Assembly (NCBI GenBank): GCA_963662175.1
Contig: OY759223.1
Location: forward strand, 19,755,460-19,819,459
Length of the DNA: 64,000 nucleotides
Reading direction: 5' to 3'
From: Aradus depressus
Lineage: Eukaryota > Arthropoda > Insecta > Hemiptera > Aradidae
The number at the start of each line of letters is the position of its first letter. The stretch's first letter is position 1. Position numbers and translations under genes: made by a program. The notes under the pieces are model-generated. The model did no database searches. It had not been told where the DNA came from and worked only from the letters and a program-made list of their open reading frames with translations. Shown here one piece after another: positions 9,899 through 24,800 of the stretch.

Positions 9899-12800
9899 CT
9901 GAAAAAAAGAAAGTATACATAAATAAATAAATAATATATAATATAAGATAAAGTAGGTTTGTTTCGGCATGGTATCCACACAGATCTATATTCACAAAAT
10001 TTTCAGTAATATTCATGGTGAACGGGCAAAAAGGATAAGCTACTTGACACACCTACTATCCATGTGATGAAAAACTATTTTAGAGGTTTTTTAAAAATGG
10101 ACTGAAAATGTGAAACTTTTCGACCTAAACTTACAAAACATTCATTTATTTTCGCATACAACCATCGAAAGTTTTCTGAATTTGAATTATTAATTGATCT
10201 AACTCGTTCCAGATTTTACTTAATATATTTCGTTTCAAATAATCCTGTACCTCCAACATTCGACAGAAAAATTATTTCGGTTAAAAAAATAGTGCCAAAT
10301 AATAAAAATATAATATATTAAAAAAGGTAGAGGAGAATTTCTCAAATTTTTTTTAGCAAATGATACTATATGAAATTTTCAAAAGATATAATAAAACCTA
10401 TTGTATTAGGAATTTGATATACATATATGTTCTATTATCTACTTTAAAAAATATATATTATTTATGTCATATGCGTTTGTATTCTAAGATTTAATATCGG
10501 TTGGTTTATATATTTTATAACCTATTTTTATGTACAAAAATGTATGTAGTTTCCAATGTTATTTTTTTTATAATAAATATTAGAAATATTGACTCGGCTA
10601 GACTGTATATCTCAACTTATTCGAAAATGGGCCTCAAAAGGAGGTGGTGGGTCATGGGTTGGAAAATAATATGTCAAAACACAGTTCATTAAAAGAATCT
10701 AGGATAGTAGGTGGAGGGTGTACCAGTGAAGACGGAGGGTGTGTAGGAAGGCGGAGAGGCCCTCCATCATGACGAGGATGGCCACCGTGAAAGAGGCCCA
10801 GATGGAGAAGACGAAGAAGAGGAACACTCCCCCGAACAGGGATGTGGACTGCATTCCCTTTCTTAGCACCATGCTCCATAACACCTCCGACAGTTCTGAT
10901 AACACAACACACTCACTATAAGTTACCAGAAATATATATATATATATAGATGGTGACTCATGTCTGGGCTTCAACTTTGAGGTCATAACGCTCTTTCTGT
11001 CGCTCTAGTGTACGTGAGCCCGACTCTACAATGGGAGTCCTAAATGTTGCCTACACAGGTCGGTTTATTCACCTACGGTAGGGGTCTTTAACGAGTACCT
11101 GACCTAAGAGCGTCGGCCGGGTTTCGAACTCGCGATCTTGAGCTCACATGGCAAGCACGCTATTATATATTTTTCTCAATATTTTGTATGTTTTTGTGGC
11201 TCATGCGCTGATTTTAATTATGAAGTCATATCATCTACAACCAGAGGACTTTCCGCCCTCATTTCATACTGGTATTACTGTGTACATGAAAGTAATGTGT
11301 TGGAGACGAAAGAGCGTTCTGGTAGTAAGCGTTATGACCTTGTAGTTGAAGCCCGGGCATGAGTCAAAACAACTAACTCCAAGAGCAAATATATATATAT
11401 ATATATATATCGCTGGGATATGATAAAAACCGGGATTTGATCAAATCCCTAAACTGATTTAGTGAAATGACAAAAATAACATTTCTAAGCTATTAAAAAT
11501 ATTCATTTAGCAAATCAAACATTCCTTAGGTATATATAATGCAACAATAATCTTAGAAAATATCACTTTAATTATTTATATTATATTATTTAAAAAATAT
11601 TGACCTTCTCGTCAGTCCTTTTAGTGAAACAGGTTCTCCTGATATAGAGAAACCCAATGGGGGAGCATAAAAAAATATCTAATTCATAAAAAAAATGCAT
11701 TTCTCAATATAAACGATTTAATATGTCAATTAGATATTTTTGTTATGGTCCCCCATGGGGTTTCTCTATATCAGGAGAACCTGGAGTGTTTCATTAAAAG
11801 GACCGATGGGAGGGTCAAAATTGTATTTCTTCGGATAAATTAATTGGATTTTTGAAATTCTTACAGTGGTTTACAGGCTTAGAAATGTTATTTTTGTCAT
11901 TTCTTTAAATCAGTTTAGGGATTTGATCAAATCCCTGTTTTTATCATATCCCTGCGACATATATATACGGCGAGTTCATTCAAACTTGAGGAGGGGGAGG
12001 TTGTGGGGGGGGGGGGGGGGGGCCGAAACATGAAATGAGTGTGAGTGCTAGTAGTAGCTTCATCGGTTGATCATGAAACTTTCGGAGCATTTTAAGGATG
12101 GCGCAACATAGGATATAGACTATGTGGCACCCGGGAATGGAGAGGGGGGAACGTAAAATTAGTGTCAGCTTTTCAACTCTTGAACAGATTTTCATAAAAT
12201 AATACGTTTGGTTACTAACCAACAATGGCACAAATACGGTTACTAACCAACAATGCAACAAATACGGTAACTAACCAACAGTGCAACAGTCATTACACCG
12301 AAGAGCCCCGGGCAAGAATCGATTCCTATTTTAAGTTATGCTATATGTATATATAAGCTGGTCAAGAATGACCACAATGATGGATGTGACTGAGAGAGGA
12401 CTTACGTGAGTGGGCGAGTGAGAGAGCCCATAGTCGGAGGTATGAGGCGGTGTGAGAGACAGTACTCAGAACGTACTCTATGGTGTGAATCACCTGATGG
12501 ATGAAGATCTCCGCAGGAGGTTCGTCGGCATGTCCATCCCCATGTGATTCTCCCTCTGTGCTCTCTATACCTCCAGCTGTACCGTTCAGTACCTGCATTT
12601 CTGTACCGCTAGCCTGTCCATTGGTACCCTACAACATAAATACAGAAAACATCATTCAAAATAATTCTGTTTATAAGAACCAAAATGTCAAGTCTCCTAC
12701 ATATTTCTTAGTTGAAAAGGATATCGGTGAATTACCAGCAATGTATATCCCCAGAACGAATTAATCAATCAGTTTTTCGCTCCTCCAATACAGTTGACCA

Positions 12801-15800
12801 TTTGCGCTAATAATCAATATTTGACACATAGGGGCTCCTAAATTCTCATACTAAATTCTGTGTCGATAAATTCATTACCTCAGCAGTTATAGAAGAGTTG
12901 AGTCCCCCTTCTGATCCCCCCCTCCCTTCGGCCAATTCCGCTAAAATTAATAAGTGTCGTCTTTATAGAATATTGAATTTACATATGAAATTTCGTGTCA
13001 ATACATTCATTACAACGGCAGTTATTAGAAATTTTGTATTTAGACTCCCCTTAATCTGATTTTTCCATTTGGCCGATTTGGCTGAAAATTAATAGGTGTC
13101 GTCCTTAGAGGATTCTGGATAAACATATAAAATTTCGAGTCGATACATTCATTTTATCGAGAGGTATTGTATTCCTAGACACAGACACATAGACATTTTT
13201 GTTTGTATTTGTAATCTGTAGGTCGAAAAACACGAAATTCCGTATACTTCGTATAACTGGGGAAGTAATACTTTTTGAAATATTGTCCTTTCCACAAAAG
13301 TTTTTACTTCTATAAAATACGATTTCTGTGTATAGCTAACTATCTTTGTTTAATTGCGATAAACTTCGGAACAGATTTCGATTCGGTTTTCACCTGCATT
13401 TAGAATATTTTTCAAGGAAGGCTTTAGGCTACATATCAGCATTCTTTACTATCCGGAGACGTTTGTAATTCTGCACATTTATTGTGCTTTTGATACATTC
13501 AATACTTACGTTCGGTCTTCAATTCAAGTTATGATTTTGTTTTGAAATATGTACTGACCCTTTTTTGTGAGATTGATAGAAAGGTTACAAAATGCCAAAA
13601 CATAAAATTAGTTTAGGTTATGATCTGTAAATGCTGAATGTTACGGCTACTGCAGCTAGTCTAGTTATAAACTAAGTCAGTTTGCTGAGTGGGAACTATT
13701 CTTATAGATCTGGTGACTCAGTAATCTGCTGCACTGTGGGATCAATGAATTTGGGAAATGTGCAGTTCTAAAAACAAAACGAATCCTTGGTACTTACGGC
13801 TTTCTGAGTTTTTCGTCCTTTTTTAAAATATATCAAATATAAAGGTTTTCCCAATAGCATTACTGGAATACAAGCGAATGCACACAACAGAAGAGATCGT
13901 TCAACAGTCGCCTGAAAAATGAAATAAGGAAAATTGAATATAAACAATAAAATTCTAAAATAGTTTGCCAGGATTACTGATAAAAATGGAATTAAATCTT
14001 GCCTGATTTTCGTACATATACAAATCACACTTTGCTTCGGGTGGAAGATTGGGTTCTTTATCGTCTGGTGAGTTCATAAGCATCATATTGATAAACATGA
14101 TGAGAACAGACGGAGCGCAATGGATTCCACGTTTTAGTGCTAAACAACAGAGAAAATGAAAACAATGTTTAGAGTAAGGCATTTAGAGAAAGCGCAATCA
14201 CAAAAATTACCAAAACGTGCGTTTCCAACTCAACTGCGTCATTATCAGTGGCACATCCCAGCCGTAGAGCGGGGAGTCTAATGAAACAGGATTTGGATGT
14301 GCCACCATGGGCGTAGCCAGGATTTTGAGCAGGAGGGGGCAAAGTTAGGCTACGGGGAGGGGGCGGGGGGGGTAGGGGCTCCCGGGGGCACAACCCGTAG
14401 TTTCCTTGGTTAGCGCTACAGACTGTTTGTTATTAATTTGGGAGACTCGACCTCTAGAAGCTCCCCCTGAGGTAACCACTGATTGTAATACTTAAGCTGA
14501 CTTTACATGAGCAGAAAAAATGCAAAGCGCAGCTGCAGCAAATGCATGCTGTGGTTTCTGTGCTTTTAGAATTAAATAAATCACAGCCAATAGCGTGCAT
14601 TTGCTGCTGCTGCGCTTTGCATTTTTACTGCGTACATAAAATCAGCTTTAAGAGTATAAAGTATAACATAAATGAAGATTCTTAGCGAGTAAATGAAATA
14701 ATCGAATTCATGTAAATTTAAATAAATGTAATATGACTTGTTTCGTACATGCACATTTAGGTAAAGCACAATTTATCCTCCGAAAATCGTGAAAGAACTT
14801 CTTCTTTGCAGTGTTCTCGATCGTTTTCCAGCAACTTCCTGTGCACGCTTAGCATGCGAAGACCATTGAGACGGAATTTTTAATCTAAAATCCCCCCCCC
14901 CCCCCCTTTGTGTGCCACTGATGATGATGCAGTTGAAAACCGGTTCGGATCGGAAACAAAACAGTGGGAAGAGAATGTCTTTTATTTCTATAAGAAATCT
15001 CGTTCCAAAACATCTTACTAACACATACTCATATTACCATATTTCCTTATACTAAAGTTATATAAGAAATATACTAAAAATATACTAGGATACTTGCAAT
15101 TGTTTCCAGAATACATGATGAACTTCATGAACATAAGAACGACCATGTAGAAGAAGAGAAGCAGAAGGAATATAACTTGAGGTAAGAATTCCAGAAAGAT
15201 GTAAATAGATTCACGACGATGACTGTAACAAACGACAACTCATAGCAAAACTCATTTGAAGCAATCATATCCACTTAAACATATTTTATACAGAATTAGG
15301 TTTAATTAGAATAAGGGGGGGTTTTCACGAGTAACTGACATCGGGTAGGCTCGGTTTAAGAAGAACGGCATGCTATAAGTTCTGTTACCACCCAGATAAA
15401 AAAAAAAACCTAAGAATCTCAGCCGGATTTGTATCCAAGATCTTGAGTACATCACGGTGCACCATACAGGAGTAACTTTGCGGTTCCCGAACAAAGAATA
15501 CAAAAATAATAAAAATCGTCATTTATGTTATACTTTATACTCTTAAAGCTGATTTTACATGCGCAGTAAAAATGCAAAGCGCAGCAGCAGCAAATGCACG
15601 CTATTGGATGTGAGTCATTTTATTCTAAAAGCACAGAAACCACAGCGTTCATTTGCTGTTGTGCTTTGCATTTTTCCTGCTCATGTAAAGTCAACTTAAG
15701 TCAGTGGTTACCTCAGGTCGAGCTTCTAGAGGTCCGATTCTCCCAAATTAATAACAAAAGGTTTGCAACGCTAACCACGGAAACTGCGGGCTGTGCTCCC

Positions 15801-18800
15801 GGGAGGAGTCTATACCCCCCACCCTAGTAGCCTAACTTTGCCCCCCCCCCCTGCTCAAAATCCTGGCAACGCCCCTGGACGTGAGTGTGGACTATTGACA
15901 CTCATCACATTCTTATTTGTTTAAAATGTATTTTAATAGAGATTTATTTTAACAGACTAACGCATACAACAGACTAGATAGTATTAATATTTTATCCTTA
16001 TTTCGAATGGATTTTCATGCTGAAACAATTACAATATTGATTGCTTCATCGATAATATCTTCATTAAACTTTTATAAAAAAAAATCCTAAATTTTAAGGA
16101 TTTTGTTCGAACATATACTTGATTAAATTCAAATTTTCTTTGACTTAAATTTTTTAACATTTTGTAGAAAAAAACACAATTTCCAAACAAAGCAAGCAAT
16201 ACTGTTGACAAGACAAAGCACAAGGTTTGTCAGTTTCTCAGTGGGCCTTTATCAAAATGGCATATTTTAAAGAGATTCTGCGAGGAAGAATCTTCTTTGT
16301 ATATTGAGTTGACATGTATTTACCTATATTAACTATAGAAGTAATGTATAAAAAATTGGGATAAGAAAAGGAATATTTTTTTCAAGAGGGAGCACCTTAC
16401 ATATGGTTAGCGACACTCAGGCAAACTCCAAATACCATGTGAACCACACCTATTATAATGGAAAGTTTCATCTTGTATGTGTTCAAAAAGATTATTTTGT
16501 TATCAGCCATCTGAAAAATAAACCAAATTATATTACAAAACTAGAAATAAAAGTTAATAAAAATTATTAGCCAGAAAAAAAAAAGATCTTAAAACAATTT
16601 TAGTGTAATTCTTGCAGAATCTAAGGGATTTCTGAATTTCAGACAATTTAATTAGAAACATACAGAATAAATATTCAAATTATTTCTTTTCTATTCTTAA
16701 TGTTGTGAGATCAACGTGAAGATTAAATTTAATTTATTGTTGTAATCTCAGACTATCTTAATCCTATAAGATTTTAGAGAGTTAAAAATTAAAAAAGTCG
16801 TCTTACTTCCCCAGGACGGGAAACTGTGCTCATGACCTTGAAAGTTTTTTTTTTGTTTTTTTTTAATTGACCTTATGTGTTATGCACATTAGCCAGGCCT
16901 CTCGGGATTCGAACCCACAACCTTGGTAAGACGCACGGCCACCAGTGCCCCCAATTATATCTTGAATCCCATGAAAGTTCGGTTATATTCGGTATGAGAA
17001 GAAAGAAACCAGTGTTTTTGTAACGTGCAATAAAAAAGGACTGGATAACATCGGCAATCAATGCCAATTCTGTGATTCACAAGAAGCTGGGGATATAACT
17101 GCGAACCTCTTTGAGATTTTCCCAGAGAACTCTCCGCACTTCAGAAATCTACGATTCTTGAGAGACGCAAAAATGTCCAATGAACTCTAAAATGTGTTGA
17201 CCCAAGCTTATGTTGCTCGCTCCACCTTGGTGGTAGGTAGCGGTTTGCGATGATAGTGAGACGAGTTGAGCTGGGCTGGCCAGTCTCTGATTGAGAGCTC
17301 TGGGCCTGCCCACCTCACTCAGTGTCTCCTAAGACAGAAACGCTAATGGCCATAGTAGCCGATGCGTTAAAAAAAACAAACATCGGCAATGAGGTCTCGA
17401 AATTTTTTATTTATTTTTTTATTTTTTACAACAGGCATATAGTTGCCTGCGACTAACCTGCCATACGGGATCAATGCCAATAGGATAGGGGTTGTCGGGA
17501 TAGTCTGTAGTGGCGGGGTCCATCTGTAGGAACCGATTGTCCATCACCGTCGAAAGATTGTAGTTGTTCACCCAACCACTCCCGAAGAGGTTCAGTGACT
17601 TGGAGAAGATATCATTGTAGACGAGTCCTGTGTACATTGAGAAAAGACCCATCAGAAGGATGATGTACCGTCCTCCGAAGAATATATTCCAGATCTGCAA
17701 AAGGATACCATCAAATCAACAACAACGTTTTAATTTGATATTTATATTTTACTAGCGTTGCTCGGGAGTAAAATTGCGTTATAATATTTTACCAGAAGCT
17801 GATTGCATGCGATACCGGGGATTCCCACCACAGAAGAGTCTGGTTAATGTCCACCTTAGCGACGAAATAGCGCTCTGGAAGTAAGGGACCAATATTTTAC
17901 ACCCTTTTTTCATCCCATGACCTCTTCAGAAATTCACGAAATATAACGATTTCATCCCATTTATTTCTACATCTACCGATAGTCACAAGCAACTACTTTC
18001 AAGAATGAAAAAAAAAACCGTCGGTAAATCATCTGTAATGGACTTCCCCAGACCAAATTAATCAATTCACTCTTCGCTCTCCCTCCAAACCAGTCTACCA
18101 TTTGCGCTAATATTCAATAGTTGACTTACATAGGGGCTCCTAAATCCTCATACTAAATTTTGTGTCGATAAATTCATTACATCGGCAGTTATTAGAGTTT
18201 TTGAATTGTGTCAGTTCTGAACTCCCTTTTATTACTCCCTTTACGATTTATTAATCGATTACATAACTTCCCCTATACTTAGTATAGTTAGAGAAGTAAA
18301 TAAATTTTATATGAGGAATTACATGTTGACTAAATCCGAATAACGTGTAAATTAATGAATATAGTAAAAATAATAAAAAGTACCTCATTCGTACTCTTCT
18401 TTCGGAGGAGCGAATTTTCACAGATAACCATCCAAGCTCCAAAGGCAGCCAAAATAAATCCATGTCCGAGATCACCGAACATAATGCCGAAGAGGAATGG
18501 AAATGTGATGATGGTGTACAAGGCTGGACAACAACAAATATATAAATGACATTATTAGTTAAACAATTAGCGTAGAGAAGCAGAATAGGGAGATGAGCCA
18601 AGTAGTTCCCTTTCTAAGGTCTCTCCCATCCATACACTTACTCTCCATGTCCGAACTTTTGTACAGTATAATTCCACACAAATATATACATTCGGTTTCG
18701 TTTTACACTATCGTCAGCAAAACGTTCAGCAGTAACATTTGAGTTTGCTAGGTTGGCATATTTATATAATTCTGAGGCTGTGATCATCTATCCATAAGGA

Positions 18801-21800
18801 GGAGAGAAAACTACTGTCTTAACAAAAAATTGTAATTGTGAAAATATTTGGGTGTGATCAAAAAGTTCAAAAAATAATAGCAAAAAATTCAAATAAACAA
18901 AGGATGTCATCTGCCAACTTCAAATGGTTGAGTTGATAACACATAAATGAGAAACGTACCCGGATTGACCTCCCGATAAGAAGCCACGCCATAGGCATCG
19001 ATAAGGTTCTGGAAGCCCTGGGTGAACTTGTTGGTTCTGTTGAAGGTTGGAGGTTCTTCTGGGGTCGTTATCACATTCAAGAAGGACGGAATTGAGCTAC
19101 CAACCGCTTTCTGAAAAATAAATAACAGATCGTTCACACAAATGAGCAGTATATATTTTTTTTATAGTTTAGAGTTTTAGATTTCTATAGTTTATAGTTT
19201 TTTTTTTTTTTAAATTAAAAATACGAGTACTACTTTCTTAATTACCAAAATGTAATTGGAGTCTACAGTGAGTAGCAAGTTTACAGTGGAGTAGCAATTC
19301 AAGGAATGCTATGTGGAGTCATACATTGCAATGTAGGCTATGTGGAGTCATACATTGCAATGTAGGCTATGTGGAGTCATACATTGCAATGTAGGCTATG
19401 TGGAGTCATACATTGCAATGTAGGCTATGTGGAGTCTTATACTGCAATTCTTATATATTAGACTCCACACATCTCTCCTCAACTCTCAATATTCTAAGCC
19501 TTGATGATGATATGCTATATATATATATAACATCATAACGGAACATCATTAAAAATGCATTTATTTTCTTGACTGACCTTAAATTAAATTAGAATTCTAC
19601 AGGCGCTACTCAACATCTACAATAAAAATAATGAAAATCACCCCGCCGTCGACAAGTGCCCTATTGATGAGGGGAAGGTCCTGTACGGGGACCCAGCACT
19701 CGGCGATAAGACACTTCTTGGTGACGTCCATGTTGAACATGTTCATAGTATGGAAGATGGCCTTCATCTTGCGGACCATCACCGTCCACGCAGGCAGCTC
19801 TCTGGCCACTGTCACGAGGACCCGGTGTCGGTGGTCGTCCGTCTGGTTGAGAACCTGAACATCATCAACAATACCATTAGTACATGAGTGCCAAGCCAGC
19901 TTGGTAACTTAAAGAAAGAACACCTTCTTGTTCCATGTTAAACAATGAAGAACAATGGAGCCTGCAACCCTGCACAACGAGTATCTGACATCGGCTCGGG
20001 AGCATCGCTTAATTTTCATCCGAAGGACGGCATGCTCAAGGTTTTTTCAACTCCTAGATAAAAAAACATAAGGGTCTTCGCCGGGATTCAAATTATTGAT
20101 CTTGATTTCAGTAAGCGATGCCCTCTCTTATAATAAATCGTATGCAACTTACCAAAGTAAGATCCTCAAGTCGTGTTTTGACCTCTGAGACCATAGTGAC
20201 TCTCTCCTGGGAAGAACATGGACAAGGGTACAAGGTGGCATGGAACCCTGCACAAACTTTCTTCACTCGAAGTTTTAACTCTTCACCTTGGTAGAAGGCA
20301 ACAAATACTGTCTTCTGCAGCAGGTTACCCTGAAAAACAATAATATTTATTAAAAAAAAATAACACTGATTGTATAGAAGAAAACAGAGACATAAAGAAA
20401 TTAAATGAAAAGAAATTTTATTATTCTGGGACCAAGGTCCCCTTAGAATAAATACATCATATATATTAAGCTGAAAATGTCTGTGCGTTGTACCGCTATA
20501 ACTCAAGACGGCTTGATGGATATGATTAATTTTTTTTTTAATTTGTTCGTCATCGTCTGTGGAAGGTTATAGGCGTATTAGTACCTCAATATCTGGTCCA
20601 TCCCAGCATCCACCCACGCAATCTTTGTAACTCAAAAACCACTGCAATGATCAAAGAGGAATCTTTTTGAATAGATAAGTTTTATCTACCGGAATGTTGA
20701 GGTCTATTTTTTAATCAACCCCTGGTCCATCCCAGCATCCACTCACGCAATCTTTGTAACTCGAAAACCATTGCAACGATTCATGACAAATCTTTTTGAA
20801 TAAATTAGTTTTAGCTCCAAAGCTAGCGTTACTACAGTTGAAGGGCCTTATTCCGTATGAATAATTGAAAATTATAACATCATGAATGTACTGTCGAGGA
20901 ACTGAATAGCCTTATAGGAGATATTGGGAGAAAAGTCAAAGTTCCCCGGGCAAAGCCGGGTATTACTGCTAGTAAAGAGTAAAGAAAAGGAACAATGAAA
21001 TATAGTATCAGTAGGACGTACAAAGAAATAAATACATAGATAAATAAATTAGTGCCACATTGGAGAAAAACTAGACAATTATAATATAGATAAACAAAAC
21101 ATTAACATGAGAAAACATAAAATTAACAGCTTTATTATGATGAAAAATGATAATAAAAGTATCTATGCAAATAAAAGAGAATATGTAAAAAAAAATCTAT
21201 ATAATTAAGAAAAAAATAAAATAGATAATAAAAATCGACAGAGCATAATACTATGATGGTTGATTATAAAAGAGAAGGGAGGATGCCCAGACAAGGTTTG
21301 AGATAAAATTAATTTTAGACAGTAGGGGCTAGATAGAAAAGTGTGAGGAGAAAGAAAAATAAAATAAGCTAAAATAAAAAATAAAAAAATCCAGGATAAA
21401 AATATATAAATGTGTAAAATGAACAAAAAAGGAATACTATTGATTATGATCGAATAATTTAGGAAATATGATAAAAGAAATATAATAAAAATAGAGAATA
21501 ACAAAAAAAAAAGAGAAAAATTGGGATAAGTAAATAATTGAAATGATTAGATAATTGAGGTTGACGAATTAGAGAATACGGAGGAGGGATAGATTGTTTA
21601 ATGAAGAGGAATTGGAATAAAGAGTTGAATAAGATGCAGTAAATAAAATTATTATTATGTCGTAATTAATTTTTTTATGTCTACTATTAATATGTCCGCT
21701 CTCTTGTTGAGTATACTTCCTCTATATGGTCTCCTTATAAGGTTACCTATATTCATACTGTTGAAAAAGTACAACACAAATTCCTTCGATTTGTTGCATT

Positions 21801-24800
21801 CAAATCAGGATCATCTGTACGTAATATCGACTATAATATCTTTCTCTCTTCTCTTAAATTAGATACTCTTGAGTCAAGACGAATCAAAGCCGATTTAACT
21901 TTCTTTTTCAAATTATTAAACAATACAATTGACTGTCCGGATCTACTTTCACTCGTAACTTTTAATATTCCCTCACGTACTTGTCGTTCAGTTCTCCCCT
22001 TCTCACCTAATTTTCATTATACTGATTATGGGTTCTATTCCCCCATAGATCGATTTCAAAGGCTTGCTAATAGTATTTCTGATAAATTTGACTTTTTCAT
22101 AGACAATATTAATGCTATCAAATCAATTGTTTAGAAATGGCAATATAAAACATTATAGTACTTTTTAAATTATACAATAGTTGTACTCATATATTTATGT
22201 TGTTTGTTTTTTACATTCTTCATGTATTATTATTTCTAGCTATTACTTACCAGTTTTTGTTTTATTGTTTCCATAATTATTAATATATTGTTAATTTTAT
22301 AACCAAATTGTAATATTTAAGTGTCTGTTAATTAAAGTAAAAAAATAATTGTTATATTTGTACATATCAAAATAATTTATTTTAATTTTTGTTTTATTTA
22401 TGATGTATTTTATGAGGTTATTTGTAAACCAGTTATTTTGTTTTATTTTATTATATATATATATATTTTTTTTTTTCTTGTGTAATAATAGGCTTTGCCT
22501 GTAGAAATAAATATTCCCGCCCAACAACGATCGCCTGCGAAAAGAAATAGTTTATTTACTCCTTTCCAGTGGACTATAATTAAAATATAAGGTATATTAT
22601 TTTTGAAAAACGTATAATACTTACTGTGGTTGGATCGTTGAGTGGTTCCTCAATATCGGCTCTTCTTAACAAGACGTTTCCTCGGGAAATTCTCCAGAGC
22701 ATCCGTTCAAAAGCGAAGACACGCTCTCGAGGCACAACACCAGCCACGAACCTAGCCACACATTCTATTAAAACATCTATGTATATATTTATTTTCCCTT
22801 AAAAAATTAACAACGTGTAATGGTTAATTCACTGGAAAGAGTGAATGAAAAGAGTAGAAATCATTAATTCAAAACAAATATGGAATGAAAAAAAAAATAT
22901 ATATATTATTATTGAAATGAAAAGAAATTTTATTATAAAAGAATAAAAACATACAGAGTAAAGAAAAGGAAACAACGAAATATAGTATCAGTATGACGTT
23001 AAAATAAATAAATACATAGATAGCTTAATTATGGAGAATAAAAATAAAAAAAAGTATCAATATAAATAAAAGAGAAAATGTAAAAAAACAAAAACTACAT
23101 AAATATGAATAAAACAAAATAGATTAGTAAAAATCGAGAGAGCATAATGAAAGAGAAAGAAGGATGCCCAGTAGGGTGGAACGAAAATGGCCTTTTAAAA
23201 TTTTTTTTAGTTATTAGTTTGGTAATAGTGGAGAAAAGTTGCCTTTTAACTTCAAAAAGAATTTTAAAAAATTTGGTTGCAATACTACAACATCTTGAGG
23301 TGCGGCAAAGAGCTTAAAGTTTGTAAAAAAATTGAAAAATTTTAAACTTTGATAAATTATTTTTTATGAATTTATCGTACATATACAAAAGATGGTTTTA
23401 AATACATAGTAATAGAATAAGCATTAGAATTGGAAAAAATTATTAATTATAAAATATAATTAAAAAAAAAATATTTTGTAATGTCAAACTTTGTATTTCT
23501 TACTTGTGTATCCTTAATGATTACAAATGTTACAGCTGCAAAATGTTTGTTTCTACTTCATTGCCACATTAAACTGGTCCTTGCGGCACCTCAAGACGTA
23601 CTCCAATATTTTTCATTTTTTTAATTTATCTTATCTACACTAAAAGGCAACTTTTCTGCGCTATTCCAAATTAAAAATCACATAGTCGAGACACGCAAAA
23701 ATCTTTGAAAAAGTTCCAAAAAAGTGTGTTTTTATGAAACTTTAAGGTCCTTGCGGCACCTCAAGACGTACTCCAATATTTTTCATTTTTTTAATTTATC
23801 TTATCTACACTAAAAGGCAACTTTTCTGCGCTATTCCAAATTAAAAATCACATAGTCGAGACACGCAAAAATCTTTGAAAAAGTTCCAAAAAAGTGTGTT
23901 TTTATGAAACTTTAAGGACCTTGCGGCACCTCAAGACGTACTCCAATATTTTTCATATTTTTTATTTATCTTATCTACACTAAAAGGCAACTTTTCTGCG
24001 CTATTCCAAATTAAAAATCACATAGTCGAGACACGCAAAAATCTTTGAAAAAGTTCCAAAAAAGTGTGTTTTTATGAAACTTTAAGGTCCTTGCGGCACC
24101 TCAAGACGTACTCCAATATTTTTCATTTTTTTAATTTATCTTATCTACACTAAAAGGCAACTTTTCTGCGCTATTCCAAATTAAAAATCACATAGTCGAG
24201 ACACGCAAAAATCTTTGAAAAAGTTCCAAAAAAGTGTGTTTTTATGAAACTTTAAGGACCTTGCGGCACCTCAAGACGTACTCCAATATTTTTCATATTT
24301 TTTATTTATCTTATCTACACTAAAAGGCAACTTTTCTGCGCTATTCCAAATTAAAAATCACATAGTCGAGACACGCAAAAATCTTTGAAAAAGTTCCAAA
24401 AAAGTGTGTTTTTATGAAACTTTAAGGTCCTTGCGGCACCTCAAGACGTACTCCGAAATTTTTCATATTTTTCATTTATCTTATCTACACTAAAAGGCAA
24501 CTTTTCTGCGCTATTCCAAATTAAAAATCACATAGTCGAGACACGCAAAAATCTTTGAAAAAGTTCCAAAAAAGTGTGTTTTTATGAAACTTTAAGGACC
24601 TTGCGGCACCTCAAGACGTACTCCAATATTTTTCATATTTTTTATTTATCTTATCTACACTAAAAGGCAACTTTTCTGCGCTATTCCAAATTAAAAATCA
24701 CATAGTCGAGACACGCAAAAATCTTTGAAAAAGTTCCAAAAAAGTGTGTTTTTATGAAACTTTAAGGACCTTGCGGCACCTCAAGACGTACTCCAATATT

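Larger units (their letters stand above)
14304..15877. repeat. large inverted repeat flanking one Vha100 exon
   Basis: The left arm 14304-14677 (start CATGGGCGTAGCCAGGATTT) and right arm 15518-15877 (end AAATCCTGGCAACGCCCCTG) are inverted copies. They share AAAATGCAAAGCGCAGC..CAGCAAATGCA and GTATAAAGTATAACATAAAT. The loop of about 840 bp holds only the exon 15098-15222. The GGGCGTAGCCAGGATTTT termini look like DNA-transposon ends. Confidence 0.85.

Noticed and set aside
10739..10921. + strand frame at the Vha100 exon 10724-10895
   Set aside because: Antisense shadow of a conserved exon.
20108..20152. Extension of the Vha100 reading frame beyond 20153
   Set aside because: A GTAAGT donor at 20152 and in-phase joining to VLNQTDD at 19854 show this is intron.
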